Origin: Lachnospiraceae bacterium
GTDB lineage: Bacteria; Bacillota; Clostridia; Lachnospirales; Lachnospiraceae
Direction of reading: 5' to 3'
NCBI GenBank assembly: GCA_017521985.1
Contig: JAFXAZ010000026.1
Location: 1-33,891, forward strand
Length of the DNA: 33,891 nucleotides
The position numbers and the translations under genes were made by a program. Under the pieces are notes generated by a model, which made no database searches, had not been told where the DNA came from, and worked only from the letters and a program-made list of their open reading frames with translations. Shown here piece after piece: positions 1 to 6,693 of this stretch (position 1 is the first letter of the stretch; every line of letters begins with the position of its first letter).

Positions 1-279
1 AATACCTACTATGAAAATCTGGGTAACGCGGATGACCCATTTAGTTGGATTAAGGTGATTCCGGCAATGAGTAAGGAAGCTCAGAATGCTACCGGTTATG
101 ACCACGCTGGCAAATATGAATGTTCTATCCTGATGGCCTTGTATCCGGATGCCGTGAAGCTTGAGAGACTTGGTGATATCCCTCACTGGTTTACCAAGAG
201 TTCTGCGGAAGCTAATGTAGAATTAGGAAAGGAAATGGTAAGGCGTTCACTGGAAGATTTGGAGAAGAGAATCGTATAA
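1..279 (+). CDS. Creatininase-family amidohydrolase, C-terminal part (5' end outside window)
   Basis: The frame is open from base 1, so this is the last 92 codons of a gene that starts upstream. The segment GYDHAGKYECSILMALYPD matches the conserved creatininase-family block in which an H-A-G-x-x-E-x-S run carries a catalytic or metal-binding glutamate followed by the 'ALxPD' helix. Family members are metal-dependent amidohydrolases acting on creatinine, formamide-type or cofactor-derived amides; the real substrate cannot be told from this tail. It ends in TAA at 277-279. A good ribosome binding site (AAGGAG, about 278-283) follows for a downstream gene that has decayed, so the two were probably once an operon. 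Family assignment is fairly safe, substrate unknown. Confidence 0.7.
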   Translation, partial: NTYYENLGNADDPFSWIKVIPAMSKEAQNATGYDHAGKYECSILMALYPDAVKLERLGDIPHWFTKSSAEANVELGKEMVRRSLEDLEKRIV

Positions 280-289
280 GGAGCTGGAG

Positions 290-608
290 ATGCGCATTCA
301 TTGAAGCTGGAAAACAGACGCCTGACTCCGAATATACCCTTCAGAATGCAGAGGACGGAGCATGCTATGTAAGCCATCCGGTGGATGTGCTCCCGTATGT
401 GATACGCTGGATGTCCCGTACCGGTGATGAAGATTCCTGTGGCATGGTACTGCCTGCTACGGCAGAGCACTTTGGCTATCAGGAAGCTAAGAGAAATGGC
501 CAGATGAAGGTACTTGGCGGCAGAGAGACACTGGAGTTTGATATCGAGGCAGGTTGGCTGGATACAGAACGTGCCAAGGAATTGATTGCCGCAAAGGGAC
601 TGGTGTAA
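290..608 (+). pseudogene. Degraded DUF4432 / aldose-1-epimerase-like gene (C-terminal remnant)
   Basis: An ATG at 290 with an AAGGAG site just upstream opens a frame that stops after four codons (MRIH). The neighbouring frame, 282-608, stays open and encodes a sensible protein end: YVIRWMSRTGDEDSCGMVLP, an 'ATAEHFGYQEAKRNG' stretch, then a GGRETLEFDIEAGWLD ending. This order (an 'xxxW..M...D...G..P' strand, an alanine/glycine loop, then a 'GE(T)xxFxxxxGxLD' strand) is what I know from the C-terminus of DUF4432/galactose-mutarotase-like sugar-binding proteins. The simplest reading is a large internal deletion that joined the original start to an out-of-frame 3' end. A GTG at 381 could start a 75-residue product but has no good ribosome binding site. 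The family call rests on a short stretch. Confidence 0.5.
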
Positions 609-663
609 CCTCATGCTGAAAAATGGAAAAGTAACCATCTAAGGTTGCTGATTAATGTAATAT

Positions 664-706
664 TGCCGTATCTACATTGATATGATGTAGATACGGCATA
701 TTTTTT
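664..706 (+). terminator. Rho-independent terminator
   Basis: Perfect 14-bp stem (664-677 pairs with 685-698), 7-nt loop, followed by T-rich TATTTTTT. It closes the decayed creatininase/DUF4432 unit. Confidence 0.9.
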
Positions 707-854
707 GGGAAATTTTCAAAAAAGACGATATATCGTCCAAATCCCCCAAAATAATATGCTACCATAACCTTGTCAGCAGTATTAATTTGATTCTTTGGAG
801 CTGAAATATGTTTTAAGGTCACATTATTATTGCTAAATACAAAAAGGTGGGTTG

Positions 855-883
855 TTGAATACTTTGAATTAATGTGATAAAAT
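855..883 (+). promoter_or_regulatory. Sigma-70-type promoter for the Rpn gene pair
   Basis: TTGAAT (855-860), 17-bp spacer, TAAAAT (878-883), about 44 bp upstream of the ATG at 927. Both boxes are close to consensus with ideal spacing. Confidence 0.6.
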
Positions 884-1411
884 TAAGGTATCCAAACCAA
901 TCCACTTAGAACAGGAGGTTGTACATATGGGTGCGAAAGACATCGTTACAAAAGATTACACGAAGGAAAGTGTCGTGTTTGCAGACGCCTTCAATCAGTA
1001 TATTTACAAAGGAGAGCAGGTCATAAAGCCGGAAAATCTGCGGCCGCTGGATATGAATCTGACGGGGATACCTCATGGTGCCGAGGGAGCAGGAGTTCCG
1101 GTACAGAGGTTTCGGGATGTGCTAAAGAGTGTCACTGTCATGGAGGATGAACACAGAGTGTATCTGCTTCTGGCCATTGAAGCCCAGTCCGAGGTACACC
1201 ATGCCATGCCGGTAAGAAACATGGTCTATGATGCTTTGCAGTATGCAGCACAAGTGGAAGAGACTGCTCGTGCTCATAGAAAGGCAAGGAAAGCCGGTGA
1301 GCCGGAGGAATTGGAAAAGAAGCCGGATGCAAGCGAATATTTGTCGGGATTCTACCGAGAAGACCGCCTGATACCGGTCATTACGCTGGTGCTATACTTT
1401 TCACCGGGCGA

Positions 1412-1426
1412 ATGGGATGGGATGGG
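1412..1426 (+). repeat. ATGGG pentamer repeat, three units
   Basis: Three perfect tandem copies of ATGGG inside the first Rpn gene. The equivalent site in the second copy has two units. The extra unit is exactly what breaks the frame, making this a candidate slipped-strand site. Confidence 0.85.
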
Positions 1427-1723
1427 CCAATGAGCCTGCATGAAATGCTGGCGGTACAGGACCCGGAAATACTTTCCTTTGTGTCAGATTACAAGTTAAA
1501 TCTGATTGCACCGGGGCAAATGTCCGATGCAGAGATTGACCAGTTTAACACCAGCTTACGCGAGGTGATGCTGTTCATCAAGTACTCTGAGGACAGAGCG
1601 AAATTGAATGAAATGGTCGAGAAGGATGACCGTTTCAAAAACATGGACCGAAAAGCAGCTTCGGTTATCAGTACCGTAACCGGTGTAGAAATTGAAATGA
1701 ATGAAGAGGAGGAAAAGGTAGAT

Positions 1724-1912
1724 ATGTGCCAAGCACTTAGAGAAATGATGGAAGATGCAACGAATGAAGGTATACAGCAAGGTATGCAGGACGAGCGTAT
1801 AGCCATGGCGAAAAGAATGTTAGCGAAAAGAAATTTCTCTTATGAGGAGATTGCAGAACTCTCAGCACTTAGTGTAGAAGAGGTTCAGGCGCTTGCCATG
1901 GGAAATGAGTAA
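1724..1912 (+). CDS. Possible nested small protein from Rpn copy 1 (C-terminal 62 residues)
   Basis: Inside Rpn copy 1, GAGGAGG at 1706-1712 precedes an in-frame ATG at 1724 with an 11-nt gap. Translation from there gives 62 residues starting MCQALREMMEDATNEG, containing the short GIQQ/GMQD repeat and ending with a helix-turn-helix-like 'FSYEEIAELSALSVEEVQALA' region (only 1 residue over a short motif; see positions about 40-60). Work on enterobacterial Rpn proteins, as I recall it, showed that such internal starts yield small C-terminal proteins that inhibit the full-length nuclease. In this copy the frameshift lies upstream of the internal start, so the small protein would still be made although the nuclease is broken. 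The ribosome binding site could be a coincidence of the Glu-rich coding sequence (EEEEK). Confidence 0.45.
   Translation: MCQALREMMEDATNEGIQQGMQDERIAMAKRMLAKRNFSYEEIAELSALSVEEVQALAMGNE
1769..1792 (+). repeat. 12-bp coding repeat, two units (GIQQ / GMQD)
   Basis: Two 12-bp units of the form GGTATRCAGSAM encoding GIQQ and GMQD. The tandem paralogue has four units at 2777-2824. Confidence 0.75.
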
Positions 1913-1939
1913 AAACGTCGTATCGAGGAGGTTGTACAT

Positions 1940-2944
1940 ATGGGTGCAAAGGACATTTTTACGAAAGATTACACAAAGGAAAGCGAGGTATTTGCAGACG
2001 CTTTTAACCAGTATATTTACAAAGGAGAGCAGGTCATCAAGGCTGAAAATCTTCGTCCCCTTGATACCAATCTGACAGGGATACCACACGGTGCTGAGGG
2101 AGCAGGAGTTCCGGTACAGAAGTATCGGGATGCGTTAAAGAGTGTCACTGCCATGGAGGATGAACACAGAGTGTATCTGCTTCTGGCCATTGAAGCCCAG
2201 TCCGAGGTGCATCATGCCATGCCGGTAAGAAACATGGTCTACGATGCTTTGCAGTATGCAGCACAGGTAGAAGAGACCGCCCGTGCTCATAGAAAGGCAA
2301 GGAAAGCAGGTGAGCCGGAGGAATTGGAAAAGAAGCCGGATGCAAGCGAATATTTATCCGGATTCTATCGGGAAGACCGCCTCATACCGGTCATTACGCT
2401 GGTGCTATATTTTTCGCCGGGCGAATGGGATGGGCCAATGAGCCTGCATGAAATGCTGGCTGTACAGGATCCGGAAATTTTATCCTTTGTGTCAGATTAC
2501 AAGTTGAATCTGATTGCACCGTGGCAAATGTCCGATGCAGAGATTGACCAGTTTAACACCAGCTTACGTGAGGTGATGCTGTTCATTAAGTATTCTGAGG
2601 ACAGAACCAAATTAAATGAAATGGTGGAGAAGGACGACCGTTTCAAGAACATGGACCGAAAAGCCGCTTCGGTTATCAGCACCGTAACCGGCGTAGAAAT
2701 TGAAATGAATGAAGAGGAGGAAAAGGTAGATATGTGCCAGGCACTTAGAGAAATGATGGAAGATGCAACGAATGAAGGTATACAGCAAGGTATACAGCAG
2801 GGTATGCAGCAAGGTATGCAGGACGAGCGTATAGCCATGGCGAAAAGAATGTTAGCAAAAAGAAATTTCTCTTATGAGGAGATTGCAGAACTCTCAGCAC
2901 TTAGTGTAGAAGTGGTTCAGGCGCTTGCCATAGAAAAAGTGTAG
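1940..2944 (+). CDS. Rpn-family PD-(D/E)XK nuclease, copy 2, intact
   Basis: A 334-residue Rpn-family recombination-promoting nuclease, full length for the family. The nuclease core lies at residues 60-110: Asp64 (YRDALKSV) and the E-x-Q form of the catalytic motif, Glu85-Ala-Gln87 in AIEAQSE, followed by the typical basic/aromatic helix (VRNMVYDALQY). Residues 110-200 hold the conserved 'YREDRLIPVITLVLYF' strand and GEWDGP turn. The C-terminus carries four GIQQ-like tetrapeptide repeats and a helix-turn-helix-like end. It begins 27 bp after copy 1 behind an identical GAGGTTGTACAT leader, so the pair arose by tandem duplication and is probably co-transcribed. Roles known for the family: DNA cleavage, RecA-independent recombination, and in some cases phage defence. 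Confidence in family is high; the role here is inferred. Confidence 0.88.
   Translation: MGAKDIFTKDYTKESEVFADAFNQYIYKGEQVIKAENLRPLDTNLTGIPHGAEGAGVPVQKYRDALKSVTAMEDEHRVYLLLAIEAQSEVHHAMPVRNMVYDALQYAAQVEETARAHRKARKAGEPEELEKKPDASEYLSGFYREDRLIPVITLVLYFSPGEWDGPMSLHEMLAVQDPEILSFVSDYKLNLIAPWQMSDAEIDQFNTSLREVMLFIKYSEDRTKLNEMVEKDDRFKNMDRKAASVISTVTGVEIEMNEEEEKVDMCQALREMMEDATNEGIQQGIQQGMQQGMQDERIAMAKRMLAKRNFSYEEIAELSALSVEVVQALAIEKV
2732..2944 (+). CDS. Possible nested small protein from Rpn copy 2 (C-terminal 70 residues)
   Basis: The same internal arrangement as in copy 1: GAGGAGG at 2714-2720, 11-nt gap, in-frame ATG at 2732. The product would be 70 residues, eight longer than that of copy 1 because of two extra 12-bp repeat units. 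By analogy with intragenic Rpn antitoxins it could bind and silence the full-length nuclease encoded by the same gene. Its conservation between two copies does not by itself prove use, because the duplication looks young. Confidence 0.45.
   Translation: MCQALREMMEDATNEGIQQGIQQGMQQGMQDERIAMAKRMLAKRNFSYEEIAELSALSVEVVQALAIEKV
2777..2824 (+). repeat. 12-bp coding repeat, four units (GIQQ GIQQ GMQQ GMQD)
   Basis: Four tandem 12-bp units within the C-terminal part of Rpn copy 2, in frame. Copy 1 has two. Unit number changes the length of the linker without shifting the frame. Confidence 0.85.
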
Positions 2945-2964
2945 GGAAGTTGTAATCAACAAGC

Positions 2965-3020
2965 GGAGGTGTAATATGTCTCCTGTTAAACAAACAGGGA
3001 TATATCACACCTCCATTTTG
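2965..3020 (+). terminator. Terminator of the Rpn pair
   Basis: Long imperfect hairpin, GGAGGTGT (2965-2972) pairing with ACACCTCC (3007-3014), with further pairing inside (CCTGTT / AACAGG), followed by ATTTTGTT. It lies 20 bp after the stop of Rpn copy 2. Confidence 0.75.
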
Positions 3021-3041
3021 TTATAAGTATATTTGTTGTTC

Positions 3042-3152
3042 CTATTCTGTAGGTAAACTCTTTGTCTGATGATAGCGCTTTCGATATTCGCCAGGTGTCA
3101 TGAAGCGGATTCTCCAATACTTTCTATTTATCCAACCATAACTAATATTTGG
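3042..3152 (-). pseudogene. Remnant of an AraC-family regulator (C-terminal end only)
   Basis: The minus-strand frame ending at the stop 3042-3044 reads KYWRIRFMTPGEYRKRYHQ before a short tail. 'MTPGEYRKRY' is the classic last helix of the AraC/XylS DNA-binding domain (compare TPGQYRKMYREN at the end of the intact regulator at 8934-11228). Upstream of it the sequence no longer resembles the two helix-turn-helix motifs, and the remaining frame is low-complexity. This fits a decayed regulator gene lying against the 3' end of the Rpn pair and upstream of the GH88 gene. The match is short, so the call is moderate. Confidence 0.42.
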
Positions 3153-3210
3153 TGCCCAGTATTTTTGTAAAAGGTATTCTTTTTTACATACGTAATTTCC
3201 TATTTGCAAA

Positions 3211-3239
3211 TTGTAAGCAAAAAATAGATTAAGTAAAAT
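3211..3239 (+). promoter_or_regulatory. Sigma-70-type promoter for the GH88 operon
   Basis: TTGTAA (3211-3216), 17-bp spacer, TAAAAT (3234-3239), 58 bp before the GH88 start, with AGGAAGG (3284-3290) as ribosome binding site. No catabolite-responsive element is obvious. The rest of the 353-bp gap (2945-3297) holds the Rpn terminator and the AraC remnant. Confidence 0.5.
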
Positions 3240-3297
3240 GGTATTAGAGGTAAAATCTAAAAGATTAGCTCTCGTAAAAGTATAGGAAGGAAAGTGT

Positions 3298-4440
3298 ATG
3301 AAAGAGTTATTAACAAACGAACAAAGAAACTGGGTGGAAGAAACCTGGATGAAGGTGCAGGAAAAATTATCTGTTGTGGCACTCCGTTCTAGAGATAAAA
3401 TTCCTTTTTGGTCTGTGGATGGTGTGCATGACGACATGAAAGAGGGCAGATTGCATTGTTGGACTAACGGTTTCTGGCCGGGACTTATGTGGCTGATGTA
3501 TTCTGCTACCGGTGAGGCTAGGTACCGGGAAACGGCGGAGCATATTGAAGAATATCTGGATGCTGTATTGATGAATTATAATGATCTGAGTCATGATGTG
3601 GGATTTATGTGGCGTTTGGCATCCGGTGCTGATTATCAATTAACTGGAAGTGAGAAGGCAAAGAACAGACAGGCAATTGCTGCATGTCACTTGATGGCCA
3701 GATTTAATCCAACCGGAGAATTTATCAGGGCATGGAATCCGGACCGTAATGGTGAAAAGACTACAGGTTGGACCATTATTGACACCTTGATGAATCTTCC
3801 GATTTTGTATTGGGCTTCTGAAGAATATGAGGATCCGAGATTTAGAGATGTGGCAATGAAGCATGCAGACAATACCATGGCAAATCACATGAGGCTCGAT
3901 GGAAGTGTAAGGCATATTGTGAAGCATGACCCAGTAACCGGAGAAATTGTAGGTGAGAATGGGGGACAGGGATATGGAATCGGTTCCTCCTGGTCCAGAG
4001 GACAGGCCTGGGCAGTGTATGGGTTTGCGCTTAGTTACATTCATACAGGTAAGGAAGCGTATTTGGATACGGCTAAAAAAGCGGCGCATTATTTTATCTC
4101 CTGTGTATGTGAGGACTGGTTGCCAAGACAGGACTTTAGGGCACCGGAGGAAGGTATTTTTGATGCCAGTGCGGGACTTGCAGCGGCCTGCGGTATGCTG
4201 GAAATTGCGGGGCTAGTGCAAGAGTATGAAAAAAAGCTTTATTTGAATGCAGCTATGAAGCTCTTGATGACTATAGAAGAAGCATGGGCAGACTGGTCAG
4301 ATGATACCGATTTTATTGTCCGAATGTCAACCGGATCTTACAAAGTTAAGCAGTCTCATAATACATACCTGATTTATGCAGATTACTTTTTGGCGGAGGC
4401 ACTTTATAAGTTAAAGGATTGCGGGCCACTTTTTTGGTAG
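3298..4440 (+). CDS. Glycoside hydrolase family 88 unsaturated uronyl hydrolase
   Basis: 380 residues, the usual length for GH88 (PF07470), an (alpha/alpha)6 barrel. GH88 enzymes hydrate and so split off the delta-4,5-unsaturated uronic acid that polysaccharide lyases leave at the non-reducing end of oligosaccharides. The two essential aspartates are visible: Asp100 in SHDVGFMW (Asp88 in the Bacillus GL1 enzyme) and Asp162 in TIIDTLMNLPILYWA (Asp149). Further family blocks are WTNGFWPG (56-62), GYGIGSSWSRGQAW (about 226-239) and DASAGLAAA. No signal peptide, so it acts in the cytoplasm on imported oligosaccharides. It pairs logically with the heparinase-like lyase at 28224-30026. Which glycan it prefers (glycosaminoglycan, ulvan, rhamnogalacturonan or other) cannot be read from sequence. 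GH105 is the nearest alternative family, but the N-terminal pattern is GH88. Confidence 0.9.
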   Translation: MKELLTNEQRNWVEETWMKVQEKLSVVALRSRDKIPFWSVDGVHDDMKEGRLHCWTNGFWPGLMWLMYSATGEARYRETAEHIEEYLDAVLMNYNDLSHDVGFMWRLASGADYQLTGSEKAKNRQAIAACHLMARFNPTGEFIRAWNPDRNGEKTTGWTIIDTLMNLPILYWASEEYEDPRFRDVAMKHADNTMANHMRLDGSVRHIVKHDPVTGEIVGENGGQGYGIGSSWSRGQAWAVYGFALSYIHTGKEAYLDTAKKAAHYFISCVCEDWLPRQDFRAPEEGIFDASAGLAAACGMLEIAGLVQEYEKKLYLNAAMKLLMTIEEAWADWSDDTDFIVRMSTGSYKVKQSHNTYLIYADYFLAEALYKLKDCGPLFW

Positions 4441-4468
4441 AAGAGTAGTAATGAGGTGATATACAATC

Positions 4469-6556
4469 ATGGGTTTTGTGCCATACACAACAGACTATAA
4501 TTTAAGTCCTTATACCGGACTCAACAGACACAGTTGGATTGAGGCAGGCAAGTACTTGCTGGAAGGGGTATTTAGGCATATTAAGTCTTTGGATGATCCA
4601 ATAGTAGTTCCAAGACAGGACACAGAGATTACCTATCCGAATCTGAATGCCTCTGAGGAAGTGCAGATTACGCAGAGAAAGGCAGAAATGTTTGAAGGAC
4701 TAACCAGAACCTTCTTTATTGCTGCGCCGCTTATTCATGATAATCCGGAACTACACATTTGCGGATATGATTTGAGATCATATTACAAAAATCAGATATT
4801 GCATTCCTGTATAAAGACCGACCCTATCTATGTAGGAGACTATGAAACGCTTCAGGCCATAAACGGGAATGAAAATCCCTTTCGTACGTATCAGCAGACG
4901 GTAGAAACCTGTGCTCTAGTTATCGGTTTGTGGATGACGAAAGAGGAAATTTGGGACGCTTATACGCAGGATGAAAAGGACACTATAGCAGCGGTTTTAT
5001 CCAGCTTTGCTCATGGAAATACGCATGCACACAATTGGCGTTTGTTTAATATGTTGGATATGGCATTTTTAGATATGATGGGCTATTCAATTGAGCAAGA
5101 CAAAATGCATGATCATGCACAGGCTGTTTTAAATTATTACGTGGGCGATGGCTGGTATCGCGACGGACATTCTTTTGATTATTATTCCTGCTGGGGCTTT
5201 AACTTGTATGCTCCTATATGGAATCTGTGGTACGGTTACGAGCATGAGCCGTATATAGCAAAGCAGTTTGAAGATCATTCTAATAAGCTGATGGAAACCT
5301 ACTGTGATTTCTTTGACAGGGATGGTTTTACTAATATGTGGGGTAGAAGCAGTATTTACCGCAATGCGGCAACCAGCGCCTTTGCAGGAAATATGCTTAT
5401 GAGAAATTCCAAGGCAGACCCAGGTTGGGCTAGAAGGATTGCTTCCGGTTCTCTCATGCAGTTTTTAGGCAGAGAGGACTTTCGATATGAAGGTGTACCA
5501 ACCCTTGGGTTCTACGGTCAGTTTATGCCTTTGGTCCAGGCTTATTCCTGTGCAAACTCTCCGTTCTGGTTGGGCAAGGCATTTCTTTGCATGTATCTTC
5601 CTAAGGAACATCCTTTCTGGAGTGCAAAGGAGCATAACGGAACTTGGGAAGCTTTAGAAGAGCATGAGGTAAAGATAACTACATTGGATGGTCCGGCACT
5701 TTGCTTTTCTAATCATCAGGGCAACGGAGAGACCATACTTCGAACCGGAAAGGTAAATGTGAAGGTGCAGGATGTGAGCCGAATGAGAAGCTATTCCAGA
5801 TTGTGCTTTAACACCAAGTATCCTTGGGAAGCAACACCAACAGGTGCAGGGGTGTATGATGAGGCATTTGGCAAATGCGTGGAAGCACAGCAATATTCCT
5901 TGATAGACGGCACTACCGGGAATCTATCCAAAGCCAATGCAATAATGTGGCATGGTGAAAAGGACGGAGTTCTATACAGACGACTATTCTTTGATTATGT
6001 GGCGGACAAGACCTTGGGCAATCTGCAGGCTTTGAACCTAGCGGACTTTACTGTACCATACGGCATTATGCGTGTGGATAAAATGCGTATTTCCAGACGA
6101 CCGGTCATATTTACACTGGGCTCCTATGGTTTCCCGGATAACGGAACAGAAATCCTAGAGAAGACTTGCGGAAATGCCAAAGCAATTATTTTAAAAGGTA
6201 AAGATTTTACAGACAGGGAAAAACAGATGGCAATGACTGTCTATGATGGTTGGGACAAGATTGGATATATTCAAAGTATTGATACCAATCCGGACAGTGA
6301 AAAATCTCTGATGATTTATGTGACTGCCGAAAAGAAAAAGCAATATGGCGGCAAGGAGTCCTATGTGATGATTTCTCAAGTCATTACCAAAGAGAGCTTT
6401 GAGGATTTTGCAGAAGAGGAACTCTTTCCAATAGCTTCTGTGGAATATACGGATAAAACTGCATGTGGATGTTTTGGCCCGATAAAAATCATCCTGAAAA
6501 ACGGAATGGAAAAGCATATTGATTTTGACGGGATAGAGGGCACATTAATGATTTAA
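4469..6556 (+). CDS. DUF2264 family protein, putative uronic-acid-active glycosidase
   Basis: 695 residues. The N-terminal half (about 1-370) is the DUF2264 (PF10022) alpha/alpha-barrel region, with landmark blocks HNWRLFNMLDMAFLDMMGY, YRDGHSFDYYSCWGFNLYAP and GRSSIYRNAATSAFAGNM; the C-terminal half (about 390-690) looks like a beta-sandwich. DUF2264 proteins are recurrent in polysaccharide utilisation loci; from memory, part of the family is classed in CAZy with beta-glucuronidases (GH154), which should be checked. No signal peptide is seen, so it is probably cytoplasmic. It starts 28 bp after GH88 with GAGGTGA (4453-4459) as ribosome binding site, so the two are co-transcribed and probably remove successive residues from the same oligosaccharide. 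Exact reaction unknown. Confidence 0.8.
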   Translation: MGFVPYTTDYNLSPYTGLNRHSWIEAGKYLLEGVFRHIKSLDDPIVVPRQDTEITYPNLNASEEVQITQRKAEMFEGLTRTFFIAAPLIHDNPELHICGYDLRSYYKNQILHSCIKTDPIYVGDYETLQAINGNENPFRTYQQTVETCALVIGLWMTKEEIWDAYTQDEKDTIAAVLSSFAHGNTHAHNWRLFNMLDMAFLDMMGYSIEQDKMHDHAQAVLNYYVGDGWYRDGHSFDYYSCWGFNLYAPIWNLWYGYEHEPYIAKQFEDHSNKLMETYCDFFDRDGFTNMWGRSSIYRNAATSAFAGNMLMRNSKADPGWARRIASGSLMQFLGREDFRYEGVPTLGFYGQFMPLVQAYSCANSPFWLGKAFLCMYLPKEHPFWSAKEHNGTWEALEEHEVKITTLDGPALCFSNHQGNGETILRTGKVNVKVQDVSRMRSYSRLCFNTKYPWEATPTGAGVYDEAFGKCVEAQQYSLIDGTTGNLSKANAIMWHGEKDGVLYRRLFFDYVADKTLGNLQALNLADFTVPYGIMRVDKMRISRRPVIFTLGSYGFPDNGTEILEKTCGNAKAIILKGKDFTDREKQMAMTVYDGWDKIGYIQSIDTNPDSEKSLMIYVTAEKKKQYGGKESYVMISQVITKESFEDFAEEELFPIASVEYTDKTACGCFGPIKIILKNGMEKHIDFDGIEGTLMI

Positions 6557-6693
6557 TTGCGTGTTGTATACAGAATAAGTTAGCTATTGCACAAGGAGAG
6601 AAATTTATGGTTTTGTACCGGAATTGCAGTGGAAGGTGTAGAGAGTATTAAGAAAGCAATTTTTAAAATAAGGGTAAGAAAAGGAGAAAAACT

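Larger units (their letters stand above)
609..926. other. Intergenic stretch of 318 bp: terminator, then promoter of the Rpn pair
   Basis: No coding frame is convincing here. The left half holds the terminator at 664-706; the right half is AT-rich and holds the promoter at 855-883 and the ribosome binding site GGAGG (about 913-917) of the first Rpn copy. Nothing else stands out between 707 and 854. Confidence 0.7.
927..1912 (+). pseudogene. Rpn-family PD-(D/E)XK nuclease, copy 1, frameshifted
   Basis: Rpn (recombination-promoting nuclease / transposase_31-like) proteins are DNA endonucleases of the PD-(D/E)XK fold. This copy is split: 927-1433 gives 168 residues including the D...ExQ core (RDVLKS, then AIEAQSE) and ends abruptly after GEWDGMGQ, while the rest continues in the next frame from about 1412 to 1912. 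Against the intact copy at 1940-2944 the cause is clear: copy 1 has three tandem ATGGG units (1412-1426), copy 2 has two. Gain of one 5-bp unit shifts the frame. Everything else is well preserved, so the lesion is recent or switchable. The full-length nuclease cannot be made without slippage, but the C-terminal part keeps its own possible start at 1724. Ribosome binding site AGGAGG upstream of 927 and promoter 855-883 are intact. Confidence 0.85.

Noticed and set aside
183-638. Minus-strand 151-codon open frame over the first two genes
   Set aside because: Composition is that of an antisense shadow and both plus-strand frames match protein families.
1940-2944. Treating the Rpn pair as an insertion sequence
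   Set aside because: Older annotation calls such proteins transposases, but no terminal inverted repeats or target duplications flank the pair; tandem duplication explains it.
3153-3437. Minus-strand frame upstream of the AraC motif (up to 131 residues)
   Set aside because: Only the last part resembles AraC; the rest is low-complexity, overlaps the GH88 start and the promoter.
6607-6651. 14-codon ORF (MVLYRNCSGRCREY) before the CapA-like gene, with AAGGAG upstream
   Set aside because: Too short to judge, no pairing hairpin for attenuation. An overlapping frame reads like a protein remnant (TGIAVEGVESIKKAIF) but I could not name a family.
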